From positions 62,001 to 126,000 of the forward strand of contig NZ_JAAAJC010000007.1 of assembly GCF_009900715.1 (NCBI RefSeq): 64,000 bases of DNA. The letters are read 5' to 3'. Source of the DNA: Halococcus salsus (GTDB lineage: Archaea > Halobacteriota > Halobacteria > Halobacteriales > Halococcaceae). Shown here one piece after another: positions 26,688-35,722 of the stretch (the first letter of the stretch is position 1; every line of letters starts with the position of its first letter). The position numbers were made by a program, and so were the translations under genes. The notes under the pieces are model-generated. The model did no database searches, was not told the origin of the DNA, and saw only the letters and a list, made by a program, of their open reading frames with translations.

Positions 26688-26896
26688 TTGTTTGTCGATA
26701 AGCTGCTCCCGAGGTACACCAGAGCTGGCGATAGGGGACTGTTATAGGGGCTCGCACTGATTTTAGAATTTATACATTACAAGTTATTGATCTTCCGAAA
26801 TCAACATACGAGATACAGGGCGCGTATGCAGGGCAGCGACAGCAAGCGTCTTGGTACTGAATAACTCTTTTTACAATCCCCGGCACCCGCTTACGC

Positions 26897-27868
26897 ATGG
26901 TCCGATATACTCGTGTTTGGCTTCTCAACGTTCGACAGAACCATTGGACGAAATGTATCCAAGGTCCAAAAGATCCGAGCATTCACGGTGACGAAAACGT
27001 TGGGAAGCCTTGGTACGGAAGGAGAGTAAAGGGTAATCCGGGTTTTAGGAAAGGAGACATAGCAATCGCCCGTTTAGCGTCACGTGGTGGAAATCGACCA
27101 TCTGGCGCCTACGGTATCTGGAGGTTCATGGATTCCGCTCAAGTTAACTCACAAAAATCCGTTCCCTGGAACGATGGACCGTACAAGCGCGTCCTCTACT
27201 GCAGAGCTATTCAACGAGAGCTCCCCCAGATCCTCACAGAACACTTCGAACACAATTCGGAGATTCCATTCGACCAGCGGACGATACAAGCGGACGCAAA
27301 GAGCTTAGAACCGGAGGACGCTTACGGCTATGTTAACTGGCTTCTAGGGCAAGATGGCCTAAATGAAGAAGCGGTTGAAGCACTTGAAGAGACGGTCTGG
27401 GCACTGAATGGAGCTTCGCCCATAACTGCTGGAGTAGGGAGTGGTTTGAGTAGTGGGAGTGGTTCCAGCAGTAACAGAGGCACTCGGCAAGGTCGTTATC
27501 AGTCAATCCTTGACCGTCGGTACCGGGATGAGACGTTAGTTCGGGAGCTTAAGGAACTCTATGGAAACGAGTGTCAAGTCTGCGGAGCTCGCCGGCAGAA
27601 AGGAGCTACTACAGGATATTCAGAAGTTCACCATATCCGGCCACTTGGGTCACCACATGAGGGTCCGGATGAGCGAGGCAATCTGCTAGTTCTCTGTCCA
27701 AATCACCATTCGGATTTCGACTACGGTACTATTGAGGTTGATCCCAATACCCTCAAGCTCAACCATTTGTACGAAGCTTCCGTTTCAGGTACGAAGCTTT
27801 ACGCTCAGCATAGTGTGAATCCAACGAGGATTAGCTACCATAACAAGACTATATCTCAAGTCTCCTAA
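26897..27868 (+). CDS. EVE/PUA-like plus HNH nuclease (probable modification-dependent restriction)
   Basis: The N-terminal half (about 1-115) has a PUA-superfamily look, with RVWLLNVRQNHW, FRKGDIAIARL and YGIWRF elements resembling EVE-type modified-base readers. A Gly/Ser linker (about 180-195) joins it to a C-terminal HNH nuclease: CQVC near 225, VHHIRPLG, then LLVLCPNHHSDFDYG. Fusions of EVE-like readers with HNH are known type IV, modification-dependent restriction enzymes, and I infer that role. The EVE assignment is tentative; the HNH part is secure. A TATA-like element lies about 30 bases before the ATG. Confidence 0.78.
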   Translation: MVRYTRVWLLNVRQNHWTKCIQGPKDPSIHGDENVGKPWYGRRVKGNPGFRKGDIAIARLASRGGNRPSGAYGIWRFMDSAQVNSQKSVPWNDGPYKRVLYCRAIQRELPQILTEHFEHNSEIPFDQRTIQADAKSLEPEDAYGYVNWLLGQDGLNEEAVEALEETVWALNGASPITAGVGSGLSSGSGSSSNRGTRQGRYQSILDRRYRDETLVRELKELYGNECQVCGARRQKGATTGYSEVHHIRPLGSPHEGPDERGNLLVLCPNHHSDFDYGTIEVDPNTLKLNHLYEASVSGTKLYAQHSVNPTRISYHNKTISQVS

Positions 27869-27918
27869 CCACGTCATTGGTTAAGGAACCGCTCAGACGT
27901 CAATCTCCATTGGCTCAA

Positions 27919-28101
27919 TCACTTGATCGATCTCGAGAAAGAGTTGAGCTGTCTGCTCAACACATCTTCTGTATCTCGCACGCCACTCTCAACAGAAACT
28001 TGCCAATTCTTCAAATGACGATAGAGAAATGGCGTAGGCCCTGTTCCGGGAGGAATGTGAACTTGGTGGCATACCCACCGAACTTCTTCCCCACCGTCCA
28101 C
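27919..28101 (-). CDS. Hypothetical small protein downstream of wHTH gene
   Basis: A GTG-initiated 60-codon ORF in which CHQVHIPPGTGPTPFLYRHL and SVESGVRDTEDVLSRQL look like ordinary protein sequence. The frame continues upstream into the 3' end of the wHTH gene in a different phase, without a clear start. It may be a coupled gene or a fragment frameshifted from the upstream reading frame. Confidence 0.4.
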   Translation of the reverse strand: MDGGEEVRWVCHQVHIPPGTGPTPFLYRHLKNWQVSVESGVRDTEDVLSRQLNSFSRSIK

Positions 28102-28111
28102 AGCTTCGGAG

Positions 28112-28336
28112 TCATTCGTCAGTTGCCATCCAGACGAGAGACGGTCCTACTTTCTTGCTGCGCACTTTCCCTTCCTCCTGGAGTTGACGAAGGCGATAGT
28201 CTGCATTCTGCCGCGCGAATCCAACTGCATTCGCGATCTCGGTCGTTGACGCGGGCTCATACTCGTGAACGGCAGCGAGAATCTCCTCTGTAGAATACTT
28301 TTTCGTGAATTGACCCTGCTCGTCACGTTCGTCCAT
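28112..28336 (-). CDS. Small winged-helix DNA-binding protein
   Basis: Starting at ATG 28336 gives MDERDEQGQFTKKYSTEEIL, the usual opening of a family of short haloarchaeal wHTH proteins found in accessory regions. The helix-turn-helix lies at STTEIANAVGFARQNADYRLRQL and the wing at GKVRSKKVGPSLVW. A further ATG at 28375 is possible but less typical. It is divergent from the SWIM cassette and may regulate it. Confidence 0.68.
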   Translation of the reverse strand: MDERDEQGQFTKKYSTEEILAAVHEYEPASTTEIANAVGFARQNADYRLRQLQEEGKVRSKKVGPSLVWMATDE

Positions 28337-28513
28337 ACTCGGATGCACCGACGCGAAGGACTTCACCCTTTGCATTGTGGCATACCGAAGCCTTTAACAC
28401 CGTATGCACTGTAGCATATGGTAGAGACAGACCAGTCCATCGGAGCGTTCTCATCGAGAGAATGCCCGCGTGCGCCAACACGCGGGCTGGCTGTCTTATG
28501 GAGCCAACAGCCA

Positions 28514-28951
28514 ATGTCCACTACGAACGCAGTTACGGAAAGTTGTATCGACCTGACCAACGCTCGTTTCGAGCGTGCGGTCACACAGGAATTCGATGTC
28601 GAGCGCACCGCGCCGCTCACCTACGAGGTCCACCACGACGGCGAGACGTACGCTATCGACCTCGAATCGGCAAGTTGCACCTGTCCCGACGCGCAGTACC
28701 GCTCTCTCGGGTGCAAGCACGCTATCGCGTGTGCTCTCTATGAGTTGTTTACCGACGGAACGCAGAGTCGCTTCGTCGCGCAGGTTGCCGCGCTCGCCCA
28801 CGAACAGGGCTGTCCGTTTGACTCGCGCGACTGTGACGGTCCCTGTGGAATCGGGAACTATCCCTGTCCGGACTGTGTTTCCGGCGTCAGGGTCGGTGAC
28901 TGGGCGGTTTGGACGCACCTCGTGCGGGATACGGGCGGTGAACGCCGATGA
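28514..28951 (+). CDS. SWIM zinc-finger protein
   Basis: A 145-residue protein with a SWIM motif CTCPDAQYRSLGCKHAIAC (CxCx(n)CxH), a zinc-binding DNA/protein interaction module. A second Cys-rich stretch (CPFDSRDCDGPCGIGNYPCPDC) follows near the C-terminus. ATG 28514 is chosen because typical haloarchaeal SWIM proteins begin shortly before the conserved region; an ATG at 28418 would add 32 unusual residues. Its stop overlaps the next start (ATGA), leading a four-gene cassette. Confidence 0.8.
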   Translation: MSTTNAVTESCIDLTNARFERAVTQEFDVERTAPLTYEVHHDGETYAIDLESASCTCPDAQYRSLGCKHAIACALYELFTDGTQSRFVAQVAALAHEQGCPFDSRDCDGPCGIGNYPCPDCVSGVRVGDWAVWTHLVRDTGGERR

Positions 28952-29094
28952 GAAAGTCCTGTGTCGGCTGTGGAAAGGACATGTGGGAGTACACTGAGGA
29001 AGCGAAAGCCGACGGCTGGTGTATTTCCTGCGCGCCTGAGTGCTACGTCGGCGGCGTCCACGCGGCCGCTTTGGAAAGGGAGGGGAGCCGATGA
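28948..29094 (+). CDS. Small CxxC zinc-finger protein, cassette gene 2 (48 aa)
   Basis: Starts in an ATGA overlap with the SWIM gene and ends in an ATGA overlap with the next. The product has CVGC at residues 5-8 and CISC near 25-28 plus a further Cys, giving a compact zinc ribbon. Function unknown; the double overlap argues for coordinated synthesis. Confidence 0.65.
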   Translation: MRKSCVGCGKDMWEYTEEAKADGWCISCAPECYVGGVHAAALEREGSR

Positions 29095-29450
29095 GCGCCT
29101 TCGCCTGTCGGCAGGCAACGCGGGGGACACCGGTCGGCCACGAGGACTCACTCCGATGCGTTCGTGCGAAGTGTGAGGCCGCGCTGACGGAGGGCAGTGA
29201 GGTCGCGGCGCTCGTCTATCGGCAGGGCGACGAATGTGCGTTCACCGTTGGTTCGCTGTTCTGTCGTGCCTGTCGCGTCGGGGAGGTTCGCAGCCCTACG
29301 CAGGGATCTGAGGAGTACGTCGTCTATGCACGGCTTGGTACGGTCGCTGACGTTGCCGAACAGCGTCACTGGCTAGTGATCGTCGACCCCGAGATCGTGG
29401 CCTCGTCGCTGGCTACGGATGGTTCGGGCGTTGCTAAGGAGGTTCGGTGA
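29091..29450 (+). CDS. Hypothetical protein, cassette gene 3 (119 aa)
   Basis: ATG overlaps the preceding stop. Contains CVRAKC near residues 23-28 and CRAC near 58-61, which could bind zinc, between beta-rich stretches (VAALVYRQGDECAFTVG, EYVVYARLG). No recognised family. It belongs to the SWIM cassette by overlap. Confidence 0.6.
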   Translation: MSAFACRQATRGTPVGHEDSLRCVRAKCEAALTEGSEVAALVYRQGDECAFTVGSLFCRACRVGEVRSPTQGSEEYVVYARLGTVADVAEQRHWLVIVDPEIVASSLATDGSGVAKEVR

Positions 29451-29451
29451 G

Positions 29452-29877
29452 ATGGCTCATACTCACTCTCCATCGGCGACTACGGACGACGGCGAGCAGT
29501 CTGCCGAGCATACAGACGCAGAGTACGTTCACGAGCTGCCCGATGCCGAGCGTGAACGCCGGATGTCTCCGTGGGGCTACGACAGTTGGGACGACGTCGA
29601 TCCTGAGGCGGTGGAGTGCAAGCGCTATCCTGGCAGCACTGAAGGAAGCCTCGCGTGCCACGCCTACGACTGTCCCGACGAGGAACTGGTCGAATTACTC
29701 GGCCAGCCCGTTGACTTCGAACCCGGTCATCCCGACGACTTCTGTGAGCAGTATGAGTGCGTTGGCTGCGGTCGCACCGGGAAGATGGTCATCGAGCATT
29801 ATCCCGTGGTGAACGAGTATTCGACCGTCCAACAGTTCGACACCCGAACCCGGTACACCGGAGTGCTTCGAGAATAG
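29452..29877 (+). CDS. Hypothetical acidic protein, cassette gene 4 (141 aa)
   Basis: Starts one base after the previous stop. Very acidic N-terminus, then a conserved-looking YDSWDDVDPEAVECKRYPG segment and a C-terminal CVGCGRTGKMVIEHYPV that could be half a zinc ribbon. Function unknown; last gene of the cassette, convergent with the helicase-nuclease genes. Confidence 0.58.
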   Translation: MAHTHSPSATTDDGEQSAEHTDAEYVHELPDAERERRMSPWGYDSWDDVDPEAVECKRYPGSTEGSLACHAYDCPDEELVELLGQPVDFEPGHPDDFCEQYECVGCGRTGKMVIEHYPVVNEYSTVQQFDTRTRYTGVLRE

Positions 29878-29975
29878 CGTCGACAGAGCGCACCACCTAA
29901 CATTTGGGTGCATGACTCGTTTCCCGTTTTCAAATCTCCTCAGCTGGAGAGAAGCCGATTAGAAAATAGAGAATC

Positions 29976-32873
29976 CTATCCGAGAGTTACTTCTTGTGAG
30001 TTGGCTATCTCCGCTTGTACGAGGTCTTTGAGTTCCGCTTCTGTGAGTGATTCCACTGGTTCCTGAGAACCGGTTTCAGTGTAAAGAACACTGGCTGAGA
30101 TATCCCGGTCAGGGAAGCTTTGTCTAACGACATGATAGTAGACGCTGATCTGTTTGCGGTATTCGGAGTGAGCGTGCTGACCACGATCAGTTTTATAATC
30201 GATGATTGTCACCTCATCTGGTGTCACACACAGCAAATCGATTACTCCGGAAATCGTCACCTGCTCGCCACCGATAGTGAGTGGAAGGTAGGCTGATTTC
30301 TCGGCGTGAAGCTCTCCATTGAGTGAGTCGATGAGCCGCTGCACGTTCTGTTCGTCCTCTTCAGTGTCGCCTGTGGCCGGCGCATCCACTTCGCCCAGTA
30401 TATATTGTTCTGCGAACTCGTGGACTCGCTGTCCGAATGCTGTTCCTTCTCCATTGGTGACGCCCTCGAAGACGCTATCGTCGATGAGGGAGTGTGGGGA
30501 TTGGCTGATTGGTCCAGTCTGTTTTGGAACCGTAATCTGGAGGTGGCTCTGTACGGTGTTGTCGGCTTCCGCCGATTGCACATCCGGCTCGATTCGAGCT
30601 GGTTTGAGCGGAAGGTTCTCGAAGAACGGGCTTGGTGCCGTCTCCGCCGAAAAGAGCAGGTGGTCTTTCGCTCGCGTCATCGCGACGTAGAGCAAGCGAC
30701 GTTCCTCGTCGTATTCGCGGGGTAGACACGAAGACCGGACATCATGTCGCCAGCTATGATAGACGTGCGGCAGTCCATGAGCAGTTGAGTACTCCTTCGT
30801 CTGCCGGAGTCCTACGATGTCGTTGTATCGAATAGCGTCGCCACCACCGCCCATCGATGGGAAGTTGTACTGGTTGAGGTTCGCAAGGATGACGATCGGG
30901 TGCTCGAGACCCTTCGCTGCGTGGATCGTCTGCACGGTGACCGCATCCGCACTCGGGCAGTCATCGACCTCGTGAGTGCTCTCTGCTTCGAGACTTCGTT
31001 CGATGAACTGGATCACTTCCCCGCGATTCAGATGGGTGCTCGAAAACACCTCTTCGAGCGTGGTCATCAGGGTGTCTGCGTAGGCGTCATCATAGCCATA
31101 TCTCTCGAAGACTCGATGAGCAATCCCACCGATGGTTTCGATACTCGCTAATTCATCGCGGAAGCGCTTCATGTTCGAGGGATAGACGCTCCGTTCAAGG
31201 ATCTGGTCCGCCTCCTCGATCGTGTAGCCTGCTCGCTCGAGCACGACTGCCCAACCACGGTCAGCATCGTTTTCGAGGATCCGAAGCCACGCTAACAGGA
31301 GTAGGGCCTGGTCAGTTTCGAACAGTTCAACGCCACCCTCGTAGGCCATCGGGAACCCATACTGACTGGCGCGTTTCTGGAACTCTCGGCCGAACCGTCG
31401 GGTCCGGGTAAGAACGGCGATATCGTCGTACTCGGGTGGACGAAAGCCACCCTCGGCTTCGCCGTCCGCGATCCTATACTCGGTGTTGCCGACGATCGTC
31501 TGTATTCGGTCAAGAAGCGCCTCGTGTTCGTCGTCGCCGGTTATCGCTTCGATTCGGGAGTGGGAAGCCTCCGAATTCGCTTCGAGCGAGACGATCCTCT
31601 CTTGGATAGCTTCGGTATCGAGTTCCTCGCTCTGTGTTGCCGGCAGTGTCAGACTACACTCCGAGAAATCCAGTATCTCTTGGGTCGACCGATAGTTCTC
31701 GACGAGCTCGATCTCGGTTACGTCATCGATAGGGTACTCAATGCGTACCGAGTCATCGTTGAGTTCGTCTCTGTACTGCTGAAGACGCTCCTCGAAGTGA
31801 CGGATGTTGTCGACGGAGGCATACTGGAAGCTGTAGATGCTCTGCTTCCAGTCGCCCACCACACAGATGTTGTCGGTCCCGGCGAGCAGGAGGGCGAGTT
31901 TGAACTGGATCTCGCTGGTGTCCTGGAACTCGTCGATCATCGTATACTCGAAGGCAAACTCCTCGCGAACTCCATGATCCTCACAGAGCAATGCGAACGC
32001 GAATAGCAGGAGGAAGCTGAAGTTGAGGTAATTCCGACTGAGAGCGAACTCGATATACTCGAAATAGAGGTCGTGGACGAACCCCTTCAGCTCCGAGCGC
32101 TCCTCCTCAAAGACACGGTCGGCCCAATCGGTATCGATCTGCTTCGTTCCACCCTCACCGCGAAGCTCCGTTTCCGAGGGTGCATCCGGGAGATAGCATT
32201 TGTTGTCGCCGTAGCCTCCAAGACTACTCCGGAGGTCAGACTGTGTTGGCCCAGATTTACCTTCGTTCGGGGCATTAGCATCTATGAAGCACTCTTTGAA
32301 CTCTTCGAAGTCACCGTCGAGATAGCGCTCGCCATGACGGAACCATCCCTCGCGAGTCGGAAAGACGCCCTTTGCGGCGAGCTGTTTGATCAGACCGAGG
32401 AGCGAGGAATCGTCCGAGAGAACCCGGAAGTAATCCTCGTACTCCGGGTGTTCACGAATGAAGCGATTCGTGAATTCTTGGAAGCGCTCGTTTTCGATGA
32501 CCTCGTTGTCGAGGAGCTGAGTCGTCGAGGTGATGCGGTCGTCGATGCCGAGAATCTGTGGCGCCTCGAAGCCGTACTGGAGCAGGATATCGTGTGCGAG
32601 ACTGTGGAAAGTACTGATAGGTGCATCTCGGAGCGCAGCCATGCTGTACTCACAATGGCTAACAATTCGATCTTTCATCTCGTCGGCAGCGTTGTTCGTA
32701 AAGGTCAACAGGAGGAGGTCGTCGGGTTCGACGCTATTCTGATCGAGAACATTTGCGTAGCGTCGGGTGACAGTGAACGTCTTCCCCGTGCCAGCGCCCG
32801 CATCAACGAGGTAGGTGCCTTCGGTTGCGTCGATCAACTTCTGCTGTTGATCGTTGGGTGTAACGTCGGTCAT
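29976..32873 (-). CDS. AddA-like UvrD-family helicase with C-terminal RecB-type nuclease
   Basis: A 965-residue superfamily 1 helicase. Walker A is AGAGTGKT (about 26-33) and the DEAD-box position reads MIDEFQDTSEIQ, followed by GDWKQSIYSFQYA. The C-terminal PD-(D/E)XK nuclease has RVHEFAEQYI, GVIDLL and IIDYKTDRG, so its catalytic residues look intact. Its start overlaps the stop of the upstream AddB-like gene (ATGA at 32870-32873). Together they should process double-stranded DNA ends, for recombinational repair or as an anti-invader nuclease. The sequence does not decide between these. Confidence 0.85.
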   Translation of the reverse strand: MTDVTPNDQQQKLIDATEGTYLVDAGAGTGKTFTVTRRYANVLDQNSVEPDDLLLLTFTNNAADEMKDRIVSHCEYSMAALRDAPISTFHSLAHDILLQYGFEAPQILGIDDRITSTTQLLDNEVIENERFQEFTNRFIREHPEYEDYFRVLSDDSSLLGLIKQLAAKGVFPTREGWFRHGERYLDGDFEEFKECFIDANAPNEGKSGPTQSDLRSSLGGYGDNKCYLPDAPSETELRGEGGTKQIDTDWADRVFEEERSELKGFVHDLYFEYIEFALSRNYLNFSFLLLFAFALLCEDHGVREEFAFEYTMIDEFQDTSEIQFKLALLLAGTDNICVVGDWKQSIYSFQYASVDNIRHFEERLQQYRDELNDDSVRIEYPIDDVTEIELVENYRSTQEILDFSECSLTLPATQSEELDTEAIQERIVSLEANSEASHSRIEAITGDDEHEALLDRIQTIVGNTEYRIADGEAEGGFRPPEYDDIAVLTRTRRFGREFQKRASQYGFPMAYEGGVELFETDQALLLLAWLRILENDADRGWAVVLERAGYTIEEADQILERSVYPSNMKRFRDELASIETIGGIAHRVFERYGYDDAYADTLMTTLEEVFSSTHLNRGEVIQFIERSLEAESTHEVDDCPSADAVTVQTIHAAKGLEHPIVILANLNQYNFPSMGGGGDAIRYNDIVGLRQTKEYSTAHGLPHVYHSWRHDVRSSCLPREYDEERRLLYVAMTRAKDHLLFSAETAPSPFFENLPLKPARIEPDVQSAEADNTVQSHLQITVPKQTGPISQSPHSLIDDSVFEGVTNGEGTAFGQRVHEFAEQYILGEVDAPATGDTEEDEQNVQRLIDSLNGELHAEKSAYLPLTIGGEQVTISGVIDLLCVTPDEVTIIDYKTDRGQHAHSEYRKQISVYYHVVRQSFPDRDISASVLYTETGSQEPVESLTEAELKDLVQAEIANSQEVTLG

Positions 32874-35524
32874 CGGTCGACCCCCGTGGTCTCGGAAGTG
32901 GATGTCTGAGGGTCATCGGGGGTTGGGGACTGAGCGTGTTCCTCCGTGAGGATGAGGTCGCGGTGGTCAACCCGATCAAAGTTCGGCTCGCCAGCAAGGT
33001 CGGTCGCGACTGGGAAACGAGACGTTCGCCAGTCGTTCAGGCTATCGATACGGTCATCCACGAATGCCTCGAAGGCGTCGACCTCCGGGGCGAAATAGTT
33101 CTCCATGCGGAGGGAGTGGAACTCGCGGAGCGCTTGCGAACAGCCCTTCTCGACGTATTTGTAATCGCCGACGGCGCTTTTCATTCGCGACATGAGCTCA
33201 TCAGCGAATGCTGATTCGAGCAGCTCGTCTTTCTCGTACGTCGTCGGGATCTCGTGCGCGTCGAGAAACGAGTGATACGTCTCGTAGTCGATCTTTCCGA
33301 ATGTCTTCTGACAATCGTTGTATCCCTCCTCGCGAAGTGTCTCGAAGGTCGTCTCGCGCTGAATGTACGCCTCGAACGAGGTCGGATGGTAGGTGACGCT
33401 CGTGAGTCCCGGTTCGAGATTGGGTGGGTCCTCGCCCGTGACCGCCTCATCGAGAGTTTCGAGGAAATGGAAAAGACGGAATCGTAGCTGTTCGTCCGGG
33501 CGTTCATCGCGGTGCTGAGCGATATAGAGCAACGCCTGGAAGTTCGGGGTGTCGCTAATCTCGTCGATCCGTGCGTTTTCGACGACTTTCTTTGCAGAGG
33601 TGTGTTTCCCACTTTTGTAATCGAGAAGCCGACTGGGAGTGCGAATCAGGTCGATAACGCCCTTGCCACCAACGTCGATGTTCTCGAACCACTGTTCGGT
33701 GATCGGTGAGTCTATCGGTTGGTTGAACTGATCGGCAAAGCGATTTCCCCAACCTGGACTCGTATAAGCCTCGTAGACTGACTCTTCCGGGGGATGTTCG
33801 TCGAGATATCGGATGATAGTCTCGGTGCCGATCCAGAGTTCGGTTTCGAGAGTCGCAAGATCATGGTCATCCACGTAGGGCTCCATGTCATCGAGCATGA
33901 TCTCGACGATGCTATCGAGGCCCTCCGCATCAACCGTCTCTGGGTGATCGACGTAGAACTCCGCGAAGTCGTGGAAGAGGTTGCCCTTCTCGATGTAGTC
34001 GCGATCCGGGCCATCAACGAGGCGGTCGAAGTAGTAGTCTCGGGGACAGTTGACCAGCGTACTCAGTGATGATTGGCTGATGGTCTCGACAGTATCTGGG
34101 GAAGTCTCGATTGACTCTTTCTCGAACCCGGAGGTAGCGGTCGCTGGTGTGGCGTGAGTGTACTCTCGATGCGGGAGGTCTGTGAATCGGTCGAACTCCT
34201 CGTCGAGAAGATCGTTGAAATAGAGGCAGGGTGTGATCGCTCTCCCTGCCTCAGTATCCTGGACGAGGTAGTACTGGTCGACGCCGTTCTGCAGCAGAAT
34301 CTGGAACTGCTCGAGATACTGCTGGTCTTTCTGGTCGGCGTCGATCCAGGGTTTGTCCGGGATTGGGTTCGTCCACCCAGTACCTAGCCCGAGATAGAAG
34401 ACAACCGGACGGTCGACGTAGGCCGCAGAGTTGACGGATGCGAGAAGCACCCCCTCCTGGCTCTCATCGGTCGGGATATCGATCGACTGGAAATAGTACT
34501 CTAAGTCGTCAAGAAGTTCTTCAGTCACTAGCTCGTCCAGGAGATCCAGGCGATCGAGTTCGGTACGGAGGTCAGTGAGCGAGGTGTCGGCCCAGCGTTC
34601 GTAGGTCGTGAGGGATTCTTCGAGAGTGTGGTCGTCGACGGTTCCATAGAACGCCTGGAACGGGACGAGTCGTGGTTCGTCGAGCGTCTGGAGTCGTTTT
34701 TGGTCGTCCTCGATCGCCTGGTCGATACCCATCGTAGTGAGGATCGGCCGAACATCGCTAACGCGTAAGCTCTCGCTCGAAAACGCTTTTCGAAGCAGTC
34801 TGAGAAACGTTCGGACGCGCGGTTGGTCAGTGAACCCTGGGCCACCGTAGTACGGAATGTCGGCAGATTCGAGTGCCGACTCGACGAGCGTTGGATACTC
34901 GCTCCCGCGGTCCATGACTACGGCGACGTCCTCGGCGGTTTCGGCAGTGGTGGTATCGACGACTGTCTCGACGATGGCGGTCGCCGAGTCGAACACGGAG
35001 AACGCCGGCAGGTCAAACGAATCTGTTGTGAATGGACTGATGGTATCGTAATCGTCGGGTAGAATGGAGCAATCGAGTGTCGTGAACTGTGCTTCACCGA
35101 TGACTGCGACGTCGAGATCGTTGTCGATGGTATAGTTGGCGAGCTCGAGATAGGAGCTTTCGGCCCGTTCGATGGCGGCGATCGCCTGCTGAGTTGCTTC
35201 GCTGTTGTATCGGTCGTGATTGAGAATTGCTTCAATATCGCCGGTTTCTGCCCAGCACTCGAGGATATTATCGATGAGATACGTTGTCTGTTTCCAGCTG
35301 AGGTTGGTGGTGGTGACGAGGTCCGCGAAGAGGCTGTGTCGGTCGTGTGGAACGAGCTCGTCCGACGCAAGCATTCGGGGTGTGGTAGCGAACCGGCCTA
35401 ATCGAGGTTGGTTGAGGCGGCGATTCAGGGCGAGACTCAGCGGGCCGTCTGTTGTGAGAACAAGGTCGTAATCCTCTGTTATTGCGTAGAGTTCGTCTAT
35501 AGAGCGGGCACGCTGGAGTGGCAT
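32870..35524 (-). CDS. AddB-like PD-(D/E)XK nuclease partner
   Basis: An 884-residue protein whose N-terminal part lacks an obvious Walker A, consistent with an inactivated helicase scaffold as in AddB. The C-terminal nuclease carries a conserved Cys (LVNCPRDYYFDRL), GNLFHDFAEFYVDH and GVIDLIRT/RLLDYKSGK, with intact nuclease residues. It is translated first and coupled to the AddA-like gene. Its first about 22 codons and upstream region are duplicated as a fragment at 56475-56705. AddAB-like pairs are uncommon in archaea, where HerA-NurA usually handles ends. Confidence 0.78.
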   Translation of the reverse strand: MPLQRARSIDELYAITEDYDLVLTTDGPLSLALNRRLNQPRLGRFATTPRMLASDELVPHDRHSLFADLVTTTNLSWKQTTYLIDNILECWAETGDIEAILNHDRYNSEATQQAIAAIERAESSYLELANYTIDNDLDVAVIGEAQFTTLDCSILPDDYDTISPFTTDSFDLPAFSVFDSATAIVETVVDTTTAETAEDVAVVMDRGSEYPTLVESALESADIPYYGGPGFTDQPRVRTFLRLLRKAFSSESLRVSDVRPILTTMGIDQAIEDDQKRLQTLDEPRLVPFQAFYGTVDDHTLEESLTTYERWADTSLTDLRTELDRLDLLDELVTEELLDDLEYYFQSIDIPTDESQEGVLLASVNSAAYVDRPVVFYLGLGTGWTNPIPDKPWIDADQKDQQYLEQFQILLQNGVDQYYLVQDTEAGRAITPCLYFNDLLDEEFDRFTDLPHREYTHATPATATSGFEKESIETSPDTVETISQSSLSTLVNCPRDYYFDRLVDGPDRDYIEKGNLFHDFAEFYVDHPETVDAEGLDSIVEIMLDDMEPYVDDHDLATLETELWIGTETIIRYLDEHPPEESVYEAYTSPGWGNRFADQFNQPIDSPITEQWFENIDVGGKGVIDLIRTPSRLLDYKSGKHTSAKKVVENARIDEISDTPNFQALLYIAQHRDERPDEQLRFRLFHFLETLDEAVTGEDPPNLEPGLTSVTYHPTSFEAYIQRETTFETLREEGYNDCQKTFGKIDYETYHSFLDAHEIPTTYEKDELLESAFADELMSRMKSAVGDYKYVEKGCSQALREFHSLRMENYFAPEVDAFEAFVDDRIDSLNDWRTSRFPVATDLAGEPNFDRVDHRDLILTEEHAQSPTPDDPQTSTSETTGVDR

Positions 35525-35722
35525 TGCCGTAACGATCAGGCGGTCTGAATCTAAAGCTACCGGTGGATGAGATCACTTTCGGTATCTCACTGACTGGCCT
35601 ACAGATATCGGCAGTTAACTCTGATTACTATCAGCTACAGTCAGAACACTCGAAACGAATAGAGAACCAGGGCTTTAGCGGTTGAAACAAATTCTCAAGA
35701 TACCCATATCGCGCTTGTCTCC

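Noticed and set aside
32073-32909. Plus-strand ORF opposite the AddA-like gene
   Set aside because: Antisense shadow; the helicase motifs on the minus strand are unambiguous.
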